Assembly (NCBI GenBank): GCA_002256935.1
Contig: NCGL01000049.1
Location: 1-54,655, forward strand
From: Bdellovibrio sp. 28-41-41
GTDB lineage: Bacteria > Bdellovibrionota > Bdellovibrionia > Bdellovibrionales > Bdellovibrionaceae
Length of the DNA: 54,655 nt
Direction: 5' to 3'
Shown here: piece by piece, positions 18,346-26,196 of the stretch
Numbering within the stretch: the first letter of the stretch is position 1
Layout of the letters: each line of letters opens with the position of its first letter
Translations under genes and position numbers: made by a program
The notes under the pieces: model-generated
The model's database searches: none
Told to the model about the DNA's origin: nothing
Seen by the model: the letters and a program-made list of their open reading frames with translations, nothing else

Positions 18346-18942
18346 TTATTCTGCAACAAACTCGACAATAGATTTGATATAGGTGTCCCAGCTTCGCCCA
18401 CTAGTATCAATGCGTATATTCTTCAGTTTCGTTTGCATTAGAAATTTTCTGCGTTTCTCTTGTGATTCGGCAAAGGCGAGTAAGGCGGCTTCTCGAGATC
18501 CATACCAGTCAATGAGGCCTTTACTCCAGTTCTGGCTTTCCATTTCAGGGCGAGAAAAAGATCTAGCTTCAAGTTCGTTATTTGGTAAATCCAATAAAAC
18601 TAATCCGAAATTCAATTCTGATAACTGTTGGTCGAAATCCTCAAATGCCACGCATTCAGCCATTAGCGCGAAAAATGTAGGGTGAAAACGTTCGAGAATA
18701 AGAAATTGGCCTAAGGCGTGCTGTCGTCGAATTTCAGGTATGAGCTGATTTAATTTAGAATAACGGTCTTGATCTGATAATCGCTTGTCGCGAAGCTCAG
18801 CAACGAGTTCTCCCGTTGTTTGATCTTCATAAATAATTTCATACGATGGTTTGATTCGTTTAAAGGCATTGTTATCTTTCAATGCCGAAATTATAGTTGA
18901 TTTGCCAGTGCCCGCTACGCCTTCGATAATTAGTCCATTCAT
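18346..18942 (-). CDS. P-loop NTPase resembling a small-molecule kinase
   Basis: This is a 198-residue protein with a Walker A motif GVAGTGKST at residues 8-16 right after the first strand (NGLIIEGVAG), as in thymidylate-kinase and deoxynucleoside-kinase folds. A possible lid/acceptor region carries FLILERFHPTF (an ERxH-like element) and LVLLDLP is a second core strand (Walker B-like). A specific substrate cannot be named. It lies in the accessory stretch between hflX and mpl, 128 bp upstream of the ORF6N gene and in the same direction. Confidence 0.75.
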   Translation of the reverse strand: MNGLIIEGVAGTGKSTIISALKDNNAFKRIKPSYEIIYEDQTTGELVAELRDKRLSDQDRYSKLNQLIPEIRRQHALGQFLILERFHPTFFALMAECVAFEDFDQQLSELNFGLVLLDLPNNELEARSFSRPEMESQNWSKGLIDWYGSREAALLAFAESQEKRRKFLMQTKLKNIRIDTSGRSWDTYIKSIVEFVAE

Positions 18943-19129
18943 GGTATTGGTTTACCCGAAAAAGGTTTTGTGTTCCAGAACCAAATCTTAAACGGTCTAT
19001 CTTTGATTTGAGGTCATTGGCCTTCTAATCAACTTGTTGCCACTGACAAAAAGGCTCGGCGGGCGGTAACAAAGCGCCAGTTAAAAATATAGCCGAACTG
19101 ATATTCAATGGCTAGAAAAGACAAACCAA

Positions 19130-19549
19130 TTAAACGTTATGGTATTGACAGCATTTGTCGCGATTAAGAACTTGGCGCTGCATACTCAGTGGAATGTGGG
19201 CTCGGACCTTTCTCGCTAACATCGGTTTATAGTCTTGATCGTTATTTCCATCTAGAACTGATGATGTTGCGTCTACCTTTTTTGCTTTTAATGGTTCCAG
19301 GGTTTTGATACTCGTTTTATCTTTTTTCTGAATCACTTGCTCAGACATGTATTCAAAAAAACGAATGATTCATCTTTTTGATGTTTAGTTTTCGCAAGCT
19401 CCTTGATAGGAATATTTAAAGCACAACTAATATTCGCGTATATGAATAATAATTTTTGTCAGTAATTCTCTTTCACCGGAAATCAACTCCTTTAGTTTTT
19501 CATCTAGGGCATTACTGGAAAGTGCAGTTAAGAATGATTTTTCAGACAT
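19130..19549 (-). pseudogene. Decayed HNH endonuclease gene
   Basis: Two pieces of one family remain. The first, 19427-19549, starts at an ATG with an AGAGGTAAG ribosome-binding site and encodes 40 residues including LKELISGERELLTKIIIHIRE before a stop; this is the typical N-terminus of the HNH proteins common in Bdellovibrionota (ERELLxxILxHLREIERRRLF). The second, 19130-19348, encodes 72 residues ending HIPLSMQRQVLNRDKCCQYH, which is the start of the HNH domain (IPxxxKRxVWxRDxGxCxY). The central part and the catalytic HNH residues are missing and stop codons lie between the pieces. The 187 bp beyond it hold nothing recognisable. Confidence 0.6.
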
Positions 19550-19588
19550 GGCTTACCTCTTAGAGCCTACTTCAACGCCCTACATTTC

Positions 19589-19611
19589 AAAAAGTCAGCA
19601 GCTGACTTTTT
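19589..19611. terminator. Bidirectional terminator after mpl
   Basis: An 11-bp perfect stem, AAAAAGTCAGC (19589-19599) with GCTGACTTTTT (19601-19611). If A600 and neighbours form the loop, the usable stem is about 9-10 bp. T-rich tails occur on both strands. It lies 11 bp after the mpl stop. Confidence 0.75.
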
Positions 19612-19622
19612 TATAGACTTTT

Positions 19623-21053
19623 TTATTTCAACGCGCTCATTAGCTTGTCGTAAATCCCGTCAAACCCGCCATTACTCATAATGACAATCAAGTCTCCCGC
19701 TTTTGATTCCTGATGAACCTGTTTCACGATAGATTCAACGTTGTTATGAGCTACGGCCCACGGTTGAGATTTAGTTTTGTTTAAATCTTCAATCAACTCA
19801 TCCACCGAAAAACGATCCTCTTCTGCGATTTTCGACGTATCGAAGGCTTGCATTAAATGAACCTTCTCTGCGGATTGAAAGGCCGCAGCGTAGTCTTTTT
19901 GGAAGATTTTGCGACGACTGGTAGCTGATCTTGGTTCAAAGATCGCAATCAGTTTTTTTGTAGGGTATTTCTTTTTTATACCTTTTAGCGTTTCCACTAC
20001 CGCCGTGGGATGATGAGCAAAGTCTTCGATGACTAACCGACCACCAGGTTCCCCTAGAATTTCTTGTCGACGTTTAACGCCTAAGAATCCATCGAGCGCT
20101 TTCTGGATCACTCCAGAATCTACCCCCAGAAGATGCGCTTGCAACGCCACAGCTGTGGCGTTTAGCACATTGTAATCTCCGGGCTGATGTAAATGATACG
20201 GTCCTAGAATTTGACCCTTGAAGAACACCTTAAATTCAGTTTCTTTTTCAGTCACTGACGTCACTTCGCAACGTGCATGGCGATCGTTATCTACTTTTTC
20301 AAAACCATAGCTGTATATATTTTTCGTGTTCGCATCACCTAGTAAATCTTTAATATTTTGTTCTTTCTCGTGATAAATCAGAGAGCCATTTGCCGGGATC
20401 AATTTTAATAATTTTCTGAATGCGTCTTTGACAGCATCTAGATCTTTATAGATATCAGCGTGATCGAATTCTACACTCGTTAAAATCACGTGTTTGGGAC
20501 GATAGTGCACAAATTTAGGAACTTTATCGAAGAAAGCCGTGTCGTATTCATCGCCTTCGATAACGAAAAATGGTGATTCTTTTTCTGGATTTCGGAAACT
20601 ATTATTAAAGTTTTTAGGAATTCCGCCAATTAAAAAACCTGGTTTTTTACCTGCTGATTCCAGCACCCATGACATCATCGACGTCGTTGTTGTTTTTCCA
20701 TGCGTTCCTGAAATACAGATTGTATCGTGATTTTTTAGAATCAATTCACCCAATGCCTTAGGCAGAGATGAATAAGGAATCCCTAACTTCATCAACTCAA
20801 CCGCTTCAGGATTGTTCGCGGAAATTACATTCCCCACAACCACAAAATCTGGTTTTGGATTCAAGTTTTGAGCCTGATACGGCGTTTTAATTTTTATTCC
20901 CAAGCTCTCGAGCTGAGTCGACATCGGAGGATACGGGTTTGAATCTGATCCCGAGACTTGAAAGCCTTTTGCTTTTAAAATACCAGCCAGCGATGCCATT
21001 GCTGTTCCACATATTCCCATTAAATAAACATGACTACCGGGTTTGAGATCCAT
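19623..21053 (-). CDS. mpl: Mpl, UDP-MurNAc:L-Ala-gamma-D-Glu-meso-DAP ligase
   Basis: Mpl attaches recycled murein tripeptide to UDP-MurNAc in the cytoplasm, and so by-passes MurC, D and E. The Mur-ligase fold is clear in 476 residues: HVYLMGICGTAMASLAGILK at the N-terminus, GNVISANNPE, ATP-binding ISGTHGKTTTTSM, GDEYDTAFF (a feature that separates Mpl from MurC) and IEDFAHHPTAVVETL in the last domain. It is the last gene of a three-gene run with the SxxK hydrolase (18 bp upstream) and LD-carboxypeptidase, all reading the same way, and a strong terminator follows. Confidence 0.95.
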   Translation of the reverse strand: MDLKPGSHVYLMGICGTAMASLAGILKAKGFQVSGSDSNPYPPMSTQLESLGIKIKTPYQAQNLNPKPDFVVVGNVISANNPEAVELMKLGIPYSSLPKALGELILKNHDTICISGTHGKTTTTSMMSWVLESAGKKPGFLIGGIPKNFNNSFRNPEKESPFFVIEGDEYDTAFFDKVPKFVHYRPKHVILTSVEFDHADIYKDLDAVKDAFRKLLKLIPANGSLIYHEKEQNIKDLLGDANTKNIYSYGFEKVDNDRHARCEVTSVTEKETEFKVFFKGQILGPYHLHQPGDYNVLNATAVALQAHLLGVDSGVIQKALDGFLGVKRRQEILGEPGGRLVIEDFAHHPTAVVETLKGIKKKYPTKKLIAIFEPRSATSRRKIFQKDYAAAFQSAEKVHLMQAFDTSKIAEEDRFSVDELIEDLNKTKSQPWAVAHNNVESIVKQVHQESKAGDLIVIMSNGGFDGIYDKLMSALK

Positions 21054-21071
21054 TTGTTCCCCTATACTAAA

Positions 21072-22136
21072 TTAACCTAAAGATGATTTTCTTAAGCCTT
21101 CAACAATCCAGTTATGGATTTGCGGACGCAGATTGGCGAAACGATTGGTTTCTCGTCCGTACACAAGGCGATTACTTAAAATAGCCACAGATAAATCTGA
21201 TTTTGGATCATACCAAACTGACGTTCCCGTGAATCCCGTGTGACCAATTGAGTTTAGTGAAAAATAACCACCACAGCTAGCTGAACCCGGTGTAGGCAAC
21301 ATATATCCCAGCGCCCAATCGCCTCTACCTTCTGGTCGTGATCTTTTGGTAAAGAACTGCGTTGTTTTTTGTTTAATAAAATAACGAGCAATTCCCATCA
21401 ACTGAGAACGCAAATGCAGCGAATACCAACCTAAATCATCGATGCTGCCGAACAATCCTGCGTGCGTCGATACGCCGCCTAAAGCCCACGTATTCTCATC
21501 ATGAACTTCACCCTGCAATAATTTTTTGCGCCATGGACATTCTTCCGTCGGCGCAAAAAGACTGGGGCGAATCGTTGTTTGATTTCGAGGATGGAATTCA
21601 AGAGTTGTCCCCGGATAATACTGATCTTTAATTTTATTCCAAAGACTAACGAGATCCATTTTGTAAAATTCTTCCAAAATAAAACCTAGAACTAGAAACC
21701 CGACATCGCTGTAAACACTAACTTCCGATGGCGTTAACGGAGTTTCCATAATCATTTTTCGTAAATCTTCACGGCGCTTTTGCCATGTATCTGACATGTT
21801 GAGTTCTTTATAGAACGGTTTCCACCAAACTAAACCCGACGAGTGGTTCAATAATTCAGTGATTTTCGTATCTTTATGAGGCCACCAGCTTAAAAATTGA
21901 CTGACGGTAGAATCCACTTTCCATTTGCCCTCTTCAAACGCGTGCATCATGGTTTGAGTAGTAAAAATAATTTTCGTCAAACTGGCTAAATCGTAATAAG
22001 CATATGTGGAACCAATACCGACGTCACACACGAGTCGGCCATTTTGATAGGCGCGCACCAATACTCCAGGAGTTACGTCTTTGATATTGTCTTCGATATT
22101 TTTAATTAATGTTTTTTCTAAAACTGAGTATTTCAT
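21072..22136 (-). CDS. Cytoplasmic beta-lactamase-fold serine hydrolase
   Basis: The 354-residue protein belongs to the class C beta-lactamase/PBP4*-like group. The SxxK motif is S52-L-T-K55 in DLASLTK, the YxN-type motif is YSDVGF (YSD), and the third motif is HTGFTG (HTG in place of KTG). No signal peptide is present, which is unusual for a penicillin-binding fold and suggests that it acts on murein peptides or a related amide or ester within the cytoplasm. It sits between ldcA (8 bp) and mpl (18 bp), which supports a recycling role. The precise substrate is unknown. Confidence 0.82.
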   Translation of the reverse strand: MKYSVLEKTLIKNIEDNIKDVTPGVLVRAYQNGRLVCDVGIGSTYAYYDLASLTKIIFTTQTMMHAFEEGKWKVDSTVSQFLSWWPHKDTKITELLNHSSGLVWWKPFYKELNMSDTWQKRREDLRKMIMETPLTPSEVSVYSDVGFLVLGFILEEFYKMDLVSLWNKIKDQYYPGTTLEFHPRNQTTIRPSLFAPTEECPWRKKLLQGEVHDENTWALGGVSTHAGLFGSIDDLGWYSLHLRSQLMGIARYFIKQKTTQFFTKRSRPEGRGDWALGYMLPTPGSASCGGYFSLNSIGHTGFTGTSVWYDPKSDLSVAILSNRLVYGRETNRFANLRPQIHNWIVEGLRKSSLG

Positions 22137-22144
22137 ATTATCTG

Positions 22145-23065
22145 CTATCTTTTATTTTCGATGATTAAATCGAAGCGGTCATTAATTATTTTTATTTCAG
22201 CCGGTGTCCCAAAACTCAATGGCCATTGCGCTACCTCGTGCCCACTAGGAACCCCACTATAGACCGGGACATCAAGATCCTTGGCCCATTCGCGAACAAC
22301 CCATGGCCAAAGTTTTTTGCCACTAGGCTCGCTGCACGCAGTGAATTGACCAAACACAATCCCCTGACATCCTCGAAGCACGCCAGAAAGACTGAGCTGA
22401 GTTAGACAACGATCGATCTTGTAAGCACGCTCGCCGATCTCTTCGATAAATAGAAAACGGTTTTTAAAACTGGTTTGAAATGGCGTTCCTAAATGACTCG
22501 TCAAGGTAACCAAATTGCCCCCGGTCATTTTCGATTTAACAGATTTAACTTGTTTTGCTAAATCATTCACAGGCTTGATGTTTTTATAGATACTGCGATC
22601 GCTTTCGTTTTTCACAATGGACATCAGCTCCTTAAGAACCGGCTTTGGAAGTTGATCTGATATCCAGCGATCTAGATTAGAACCATGGACCGACGTCCAA
22701 CCCCAAAATTCGTTCACAAACAGATGCAACGAACTAATGTCACTAAGCCCCACTATCGTTTTTTGCTTCTTGGGCTTAACCATCATTTTTAGGTATTTCA
22801 ACAGCGGTAGCGATCCATAACCACCACGTAGGCACCAAATAATATCGTTGGAATCATCATGAAGCGCATTCACCAAAAATTCGGCTCGTTTCGTCTCATC
22901 ATTTGAAAATAACGGGTTTTTTTGGATGAGACGTGCCGGAAAGTTAAAGTTAAATCCATCATGTTTACTGGCAAAGTCTTTGAATTTCTTCTGAACTTCT
23001 AGCGAAGGCGAAAAACCAGGGGCCACAACAGCGATATTGATTCCATTTTTAGCTCGAGTTGACAT
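22145..23065 (-). CDS. ldcA: LdcA, muramoyltetrapeptide LD-carboxypeptidase (S66 family)
   Basis: LdcA removes the terminal D-Ala from murein tetrapeptides in the cytoplasm to give the tripeptide used by Mpl. S66 family features in about 306 residues: APGFSPS at the N-terminus, WCLRGGYGSLPLL containing the nucleophile serine, VGLSDISSLH, GGNLVTLTSHLGTPFQ, FLFIEEIGERAYKIDRCLTQL and the catalytic histidine in SGHEVAQWPLSFG. The ATG at 23065 is preferred over GTG at 23071. It heads the recycling trio. Confidence 0.9.
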   Translation of the reverse strand: MSTRAKNGINIAVVAPGFSPSLEVQKKFKDFASKHDGFNFNFPARLIQKNPLFSNDETKRAEFLVNALHDDSNDIIWCLRGGYGSLPLLKYLKMMVKPKKQKTIVGLSDISSLHLFVNEFWGWTSVHGSNLDRWISDQLPKPVLKELMSIVKNESDRSIYKNIKPVNDLAKQVKSVKSKMTGGNLVTLTSHLGTPFQTSFKNRFLFIEEIGERAYKIDRCLTQLSLSGVLRGCQGIVFGQFTACSEPSGKKLWPWVVREWAKDLDVPVYSGVPSGHEVAQWPLSFGTPAEIKIINDRFDLIIENKR

Positions 23066-23190
23066 ACCCACTCATTATGAATAATTTTTAGGTAAAAAGG
23101 AACAATAATGTCCTTTTGTAACAGATAAAAGCCAGACTACATGAACAACATAGAGTACCAAAGATACACTCTTCAACACCTGATCGATCG

Positions 23191-23331
23191 ACTTGGTCAG
23201 TAGGCAAAGGAACTGGTTTAGGATTAAGTATTTCTAAATCGATTATGGAAGAGCGTCAAGGTACACTCAGGATCAATTTCAATGCACCTCATACACAGGT
23301 GAATTTAGTCTTTAATAAGTACACTAGTTAA
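23191..23331 (+). pseudogene. 3' remnant of a histidine kinase gene
   Basis: On the plus strand a frame open from 23122 (after a TAA) runs to a stop at 23329-23331 and encodes WSVGKGTGLGLSISKSIMEE (from 23194) followed by RQGTLRI and a short end. This is the G2-box and last strand-helix of a histidine-kinase ATPase domain, with the usual order GKGTGLGLSISKSI then G-x-hydrophobic. No H-box, N-box or start is left upstream, so this is a fragment of a lost gene. Its end overlaps the tail of the neighbouring minus-strand gene by 4 bp. Confidence 0.7.
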
Positions 23332-23834
23332 TTAATTTCCAGATGTCCATGTTTACCCAGCGTCGAGTTTACCTTCTGTCCGGTTAGTATGGCCTTAGCA
23401 AACCCTACTAATCTGACGATGGCGGAGTCTGGTGATTGCCAGTAATCTGCATTTTCAATTTTAACTCTTAGTAGACACAAACTAGGATCATCTAGACCTT
23501 CAGGAAACCACGCTTTGTACAAAGGATTCCAAAGCTGCCTAGCCTTTTCTTCGTCTGTCGTAACCTCAGCCACACCTTGCGCTGACAGAAACGAGAAATC
23601 TTTCGGATTCGACAAGGCTAAATTAACATAGGGATTGTTTTCGATTTGATTCACTAATTCAGAAGACCAGCTAGCAAAAAACCACAGGTCGCCATCAAAT
23701 TCGATTTGCTGCAATGTCATTGGACGACTCGCTAACGTATTGCCGCCAACTTCGCGTGTTGTTAACATCGCAAACTTAATGTCTTTAATTATTTTTGCAA
23801 AATGAGCCACATCATTTTTTTCTGTTTCTCTCAC
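23328..23834 (-). CDS. General stress protein 26-like (pyridoxamine-phosphate oxidase fold)
   Basis: The 168-residue protein shows the split-barrel flavin-binding fold typical of general stress protein 26: FAMLTTREVGGNTLASRPM, DGDLWFFASWSSELVNQIENNPYVNLALS, and the YWQSPDSAIVRLVGFAKAILTG ending that is specific to the GS26-like group. These proteins probably bind FMN or FAD. It has no signal peptide. It stands alone, with AAGGAGAAG at a good distance before the ATG. A stress role is inferred from the family only. Confidence 0.8.
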   Translation of the reverse strand: MRETEKNDVAHFAKIIKDIKFAMLTTREVGGNTLASRPMTLQQIEFDGDLWFFASWSSELVNQIENNPYVNLALSNPKDFSFLSAQGVAEVTTDEEKARQLWNPLYKAWFPEGLDDPSLCLLRVKIENADYWQSPDSAIVRLVGFAKAILTGQKVNSTLGKHGHLEIN

Positions 23835-24085
23835 CGTCTTCTCCTTGAAATGGTTGTTCGTAATAGCCTCAATTATTCACTTTGAGCGTGGCAAAACAGG
23901 TCCATAGTGATCTTAGAATACTCTGTAAACCGATTTAATCGCCCAGCCCGCATTTACACGGTCTCTCCGCAATCTCAATTGCAATCAGTGCGCCGCCGAT
24001 CGAGAAAGTGACGTTTTTAGCTTGGCAGGCGTCGAGTTCTCTACAGTTGCGAGAGACTTAATAAGTTGATAAATTTAAATTTGAA

Positions 24086-24823
24086 ATGATCGGACGAATT
24101 TTATCCACCCTTATTTTTCTAACTCTGTCGGTTGCAAATGCTGCTTCCGTTAACGTCATCACTCGTACTTCCGATTTCGAAAAAGATGCATGGGATGCAA
24201 AACCGGTTTACTACTATGATTCATTAAATTTACCTAAAGAACTCACTCGCGAGTTTCTCACCATAAACATTCAATATTACTACAATCAATACAACGGCGT
24301 CACATTCAGGCATCTGGGTGACTGGCGGGATTTTGACCACGGACATCTTTTGAAAGATCCGACTAATCGATTGCGTGGAGTATTATTTCACACTCAAGAA
24401 CGAGGTAACCTGTTCGCTCTAGATAGCCGTTTCCATTTTATAAACAAAGAACTTCGAAACTGGTTACTGTTCATAGATCGCCCACTCATGTTTGAAAATG
24501 CGATCAAATATAAATACGACTTCAAACCGAGCTTCTGGAATGCGGAATATGAAAAAAATGTAACATGGAAGCAATATGAAGACGCCGGTACAGTCGTTGA
24601 ACTTATGCTAGATCCTAACAAAACGGGATTTAATATTCAGCCATTCATGAGTAAAGAGAAAACGGAACAGTTCTATTTTAAAAAAGCAATCTGCCCGACC
24701 TCGGTTCATCCCAAATCAAATATAATTAAAATCGATACTAAAGAAGGTATCGTCTGCCTCTATGTAACAACAATGTCCTGCACTCTTGGCTTTCCAACTC
24801 CGTGCACGGCTCGACGTCTATAG
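24086..24823 (+). CDS. Secreted protein of unknown function
   Basis: The 245-residue protein has a clear signal peptide at 1-19 (ILSTLIFLTLSVANA). The mature part is rich in aromatic residues (YYYDSLNLPKEL, NIQYYYNQYNG, DWRDFDHGHL), has three cysteines in the last 50 residues (AICPTS, GIVCLY, TMSCTLG, with a fourth near the end), and no membrane segment. I recognise no family. It ends two bases before the tail of purF on the other strand, with no terminator between them. The 251 bp before it hold a TCTC-GAGA hairpin at about 24034-24055 and nothing else I can support. Confidence 0.65.
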   Translation: MIGRILSTLIFLTLSVANAASVNVITRTSDFEKDAWDAKPVYYYDSLNLPKELTREFLTINIQYYYNQYNGVTFRHLGDWRDFDHGHLLKDPTNRLRGVLFHTQERGNLFALDSRFHFINKELRNWLLFIDRPLMFENAIKYKYDFKPSFWNAEYEKNVTWKQYEDAGTVVELMLDPNKTGFNIQPFMSKEKTEQFYFKKAICPTSVHPKSNIIKIDTKEGIVCLYVTTMSCTLGFPTPCTARRL

Positions 24824-24825
24824 TG

Positions 24826-26196
24826 CTACTCGATCGCGGTTGGGTACTTCTCGCCAAAGCAGGCCGCACAGAATTTTTTATTGTCCCCGTTTACTGATTT
24901 GTACAATCCATCCATCGACAAATAAGCTAACGAATCTGCACCCACGTAATCTTGAATTTCTTTTAGGCTACGGTACGAGGCAATCAATTGATCTTTCTGG
25001 GGTGTATCAACTCCGTAAAAACACGGGCTTACGGTTGGCGGCGAAGCAATTCTAAAATGTATCTCTTTGGCTCCGGCATTTCTGATCAAATTGATAATTT
25101 TCTTGCTAGTCGTTCCTCGCACCAAAGAATCATCGATCACAATAACCCTTTTACCTCGCAAAATTTCAGACTGAGGATTTAGTTTAATTTTTACACCGAA
25201 ATCTCGGATACTCTGAGATGGCTGAATGAATGTTCTGCCGACGTAATGATTTCTTATAATACCAAACTCGAATGGAATCCCGCTTTCTTGCGAATACCCG
25301 ATGGCCGCGGGTGTTCCACTATCAGGAACGGGAATAACTAAATCCGCATCAACGTGAGATTCTTTGGCTAGGAGCTTACCCAGGTTACGTCGTGACTCAT
25401 ACACGCTGATGCCGAATACTTTAGAATCTGGACGCGCGAAATAAACATGTTCAAATACACACTGAGCTTTGGTTTCTTTCTTTGCGTAAAATGTAGATTG
25501 CAACCCATCGTCGTCCATTGAAACGATTTCGCCTGGCTCTACATCGCGAACATAGGTGGCACCAATCAAATCAAACGCGCACGTTTCACTGGCTACAACC
25601 CAGCTATCATCCAGCTTACCAATACAAAGCGGGCGAAATCCCCACGGATCACGCAACGCAATTAATTTTTTCTGCGTCAGGAAAACCAAACTGAACGCAC
25701 CGTCTACGGTCGGCAGCGCCAGCTTTAAAGCATCAATAATGGGAATGTCTTGGCTTTTCGATAATAAATGTAGAAAAATTTCGGTGTCGCTGGTTCCTTG
25801 AAAAATAGCACCCGTCGAGCGCAGCTTTGACTTTAAAGTCTTATGATTCACAACATTCCCATTGTGAGCTACCGCTACCGGACCACGGAGTAACTCGGCA
25901 TGAAACGGCTGCGCATTGGCCAGAAGATTTTGTCCTGTTGTCGAGTAGCGCGTATGACCGATGCTAGCTCTACCTTTCAAACGTTTAAGCTCGTCTTCTG
26001 AAAAGACATCGCCGACGAGGCCTAAACCCTTGTGAATCAAATGCTGACCTTCACTGAGCGTGACAATCCCGGCCGATTCTTGTCCACGGTGTTGCATGGC
26101 GTACAGACTGAGGTACGTCATCCGACTGGCTTCAGCATGATTCCAAATACCAAAAACTGCGCACTCTTCGCGAAACCCGTCCAATGCCTCTTTCAC
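24826..26196 (-). CDS. purF: PurF, amidophosphoribosyltransferase
   Basis: PurF transfers the glutamine amide to PRPP, the first committed purine step. It is the Bacillus type: an 11-residue propeptide precedes the nucleophile C12 in REECAVFGI, and the four cysteines for the structural [4Fe-4S] cluster are visible (AQCVFEHVYF, VSPCFYG and the pair in FCAACFGEKYP). The PRPP-binding motif is VIVIDDSLVRGTTSKK. Length, 456 residues, is normal. The start is GTG at 26194-26196, overlapping the purL stop as GTGA, so translation is coupled. It is the last gene of the operon. Confidence 0.96.
   Translation of the reverse strand: MKEALDGFREECAVFGIWNHAEASRMTYLSLYAMQHRGQESAGIVTLSEGQHLIHKGLGLVGDVFSEDELKRLKGRASIGHTRYSTTGQNLLANAQPFHAELLRGPVAVAHNGNVVNHKTLKSKLRSTGAIFQGTSDTEIFLHLLSKSQDIPIIDALKLALPTVDGAFSLVFLTQKKLIALRDPWGFRPLCIGKLDDSWVVASETCAFDLIGATYVRDVEPGEIVSMDDDGLQSTFYAKKETKAQCVFEHVYFARPDSKVFGISVYESRRNLGKLLAKESHVDADLVIPVPDSGTPAAIGYSQESGIPFEFGIIRNHYVGRTFIQPSQSIRDFGVKIKLNPQSEILRGKRVIVIDDSLVRGTTSKKIINLIRNAGAKEIHFRIASPPTVSPCFYGVDTPQKDQLIASYRSLKEIQDYVGADSLAYLSMDGLYKSVNGDNKKFCAACFGEKYPTAIE

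Noticed and set aside
24786..25055. A plus-strand gene over the purF end
   Set aside because: Arg-rich mirror of purF without a ribosome-binding site; purF motifs cover the region.
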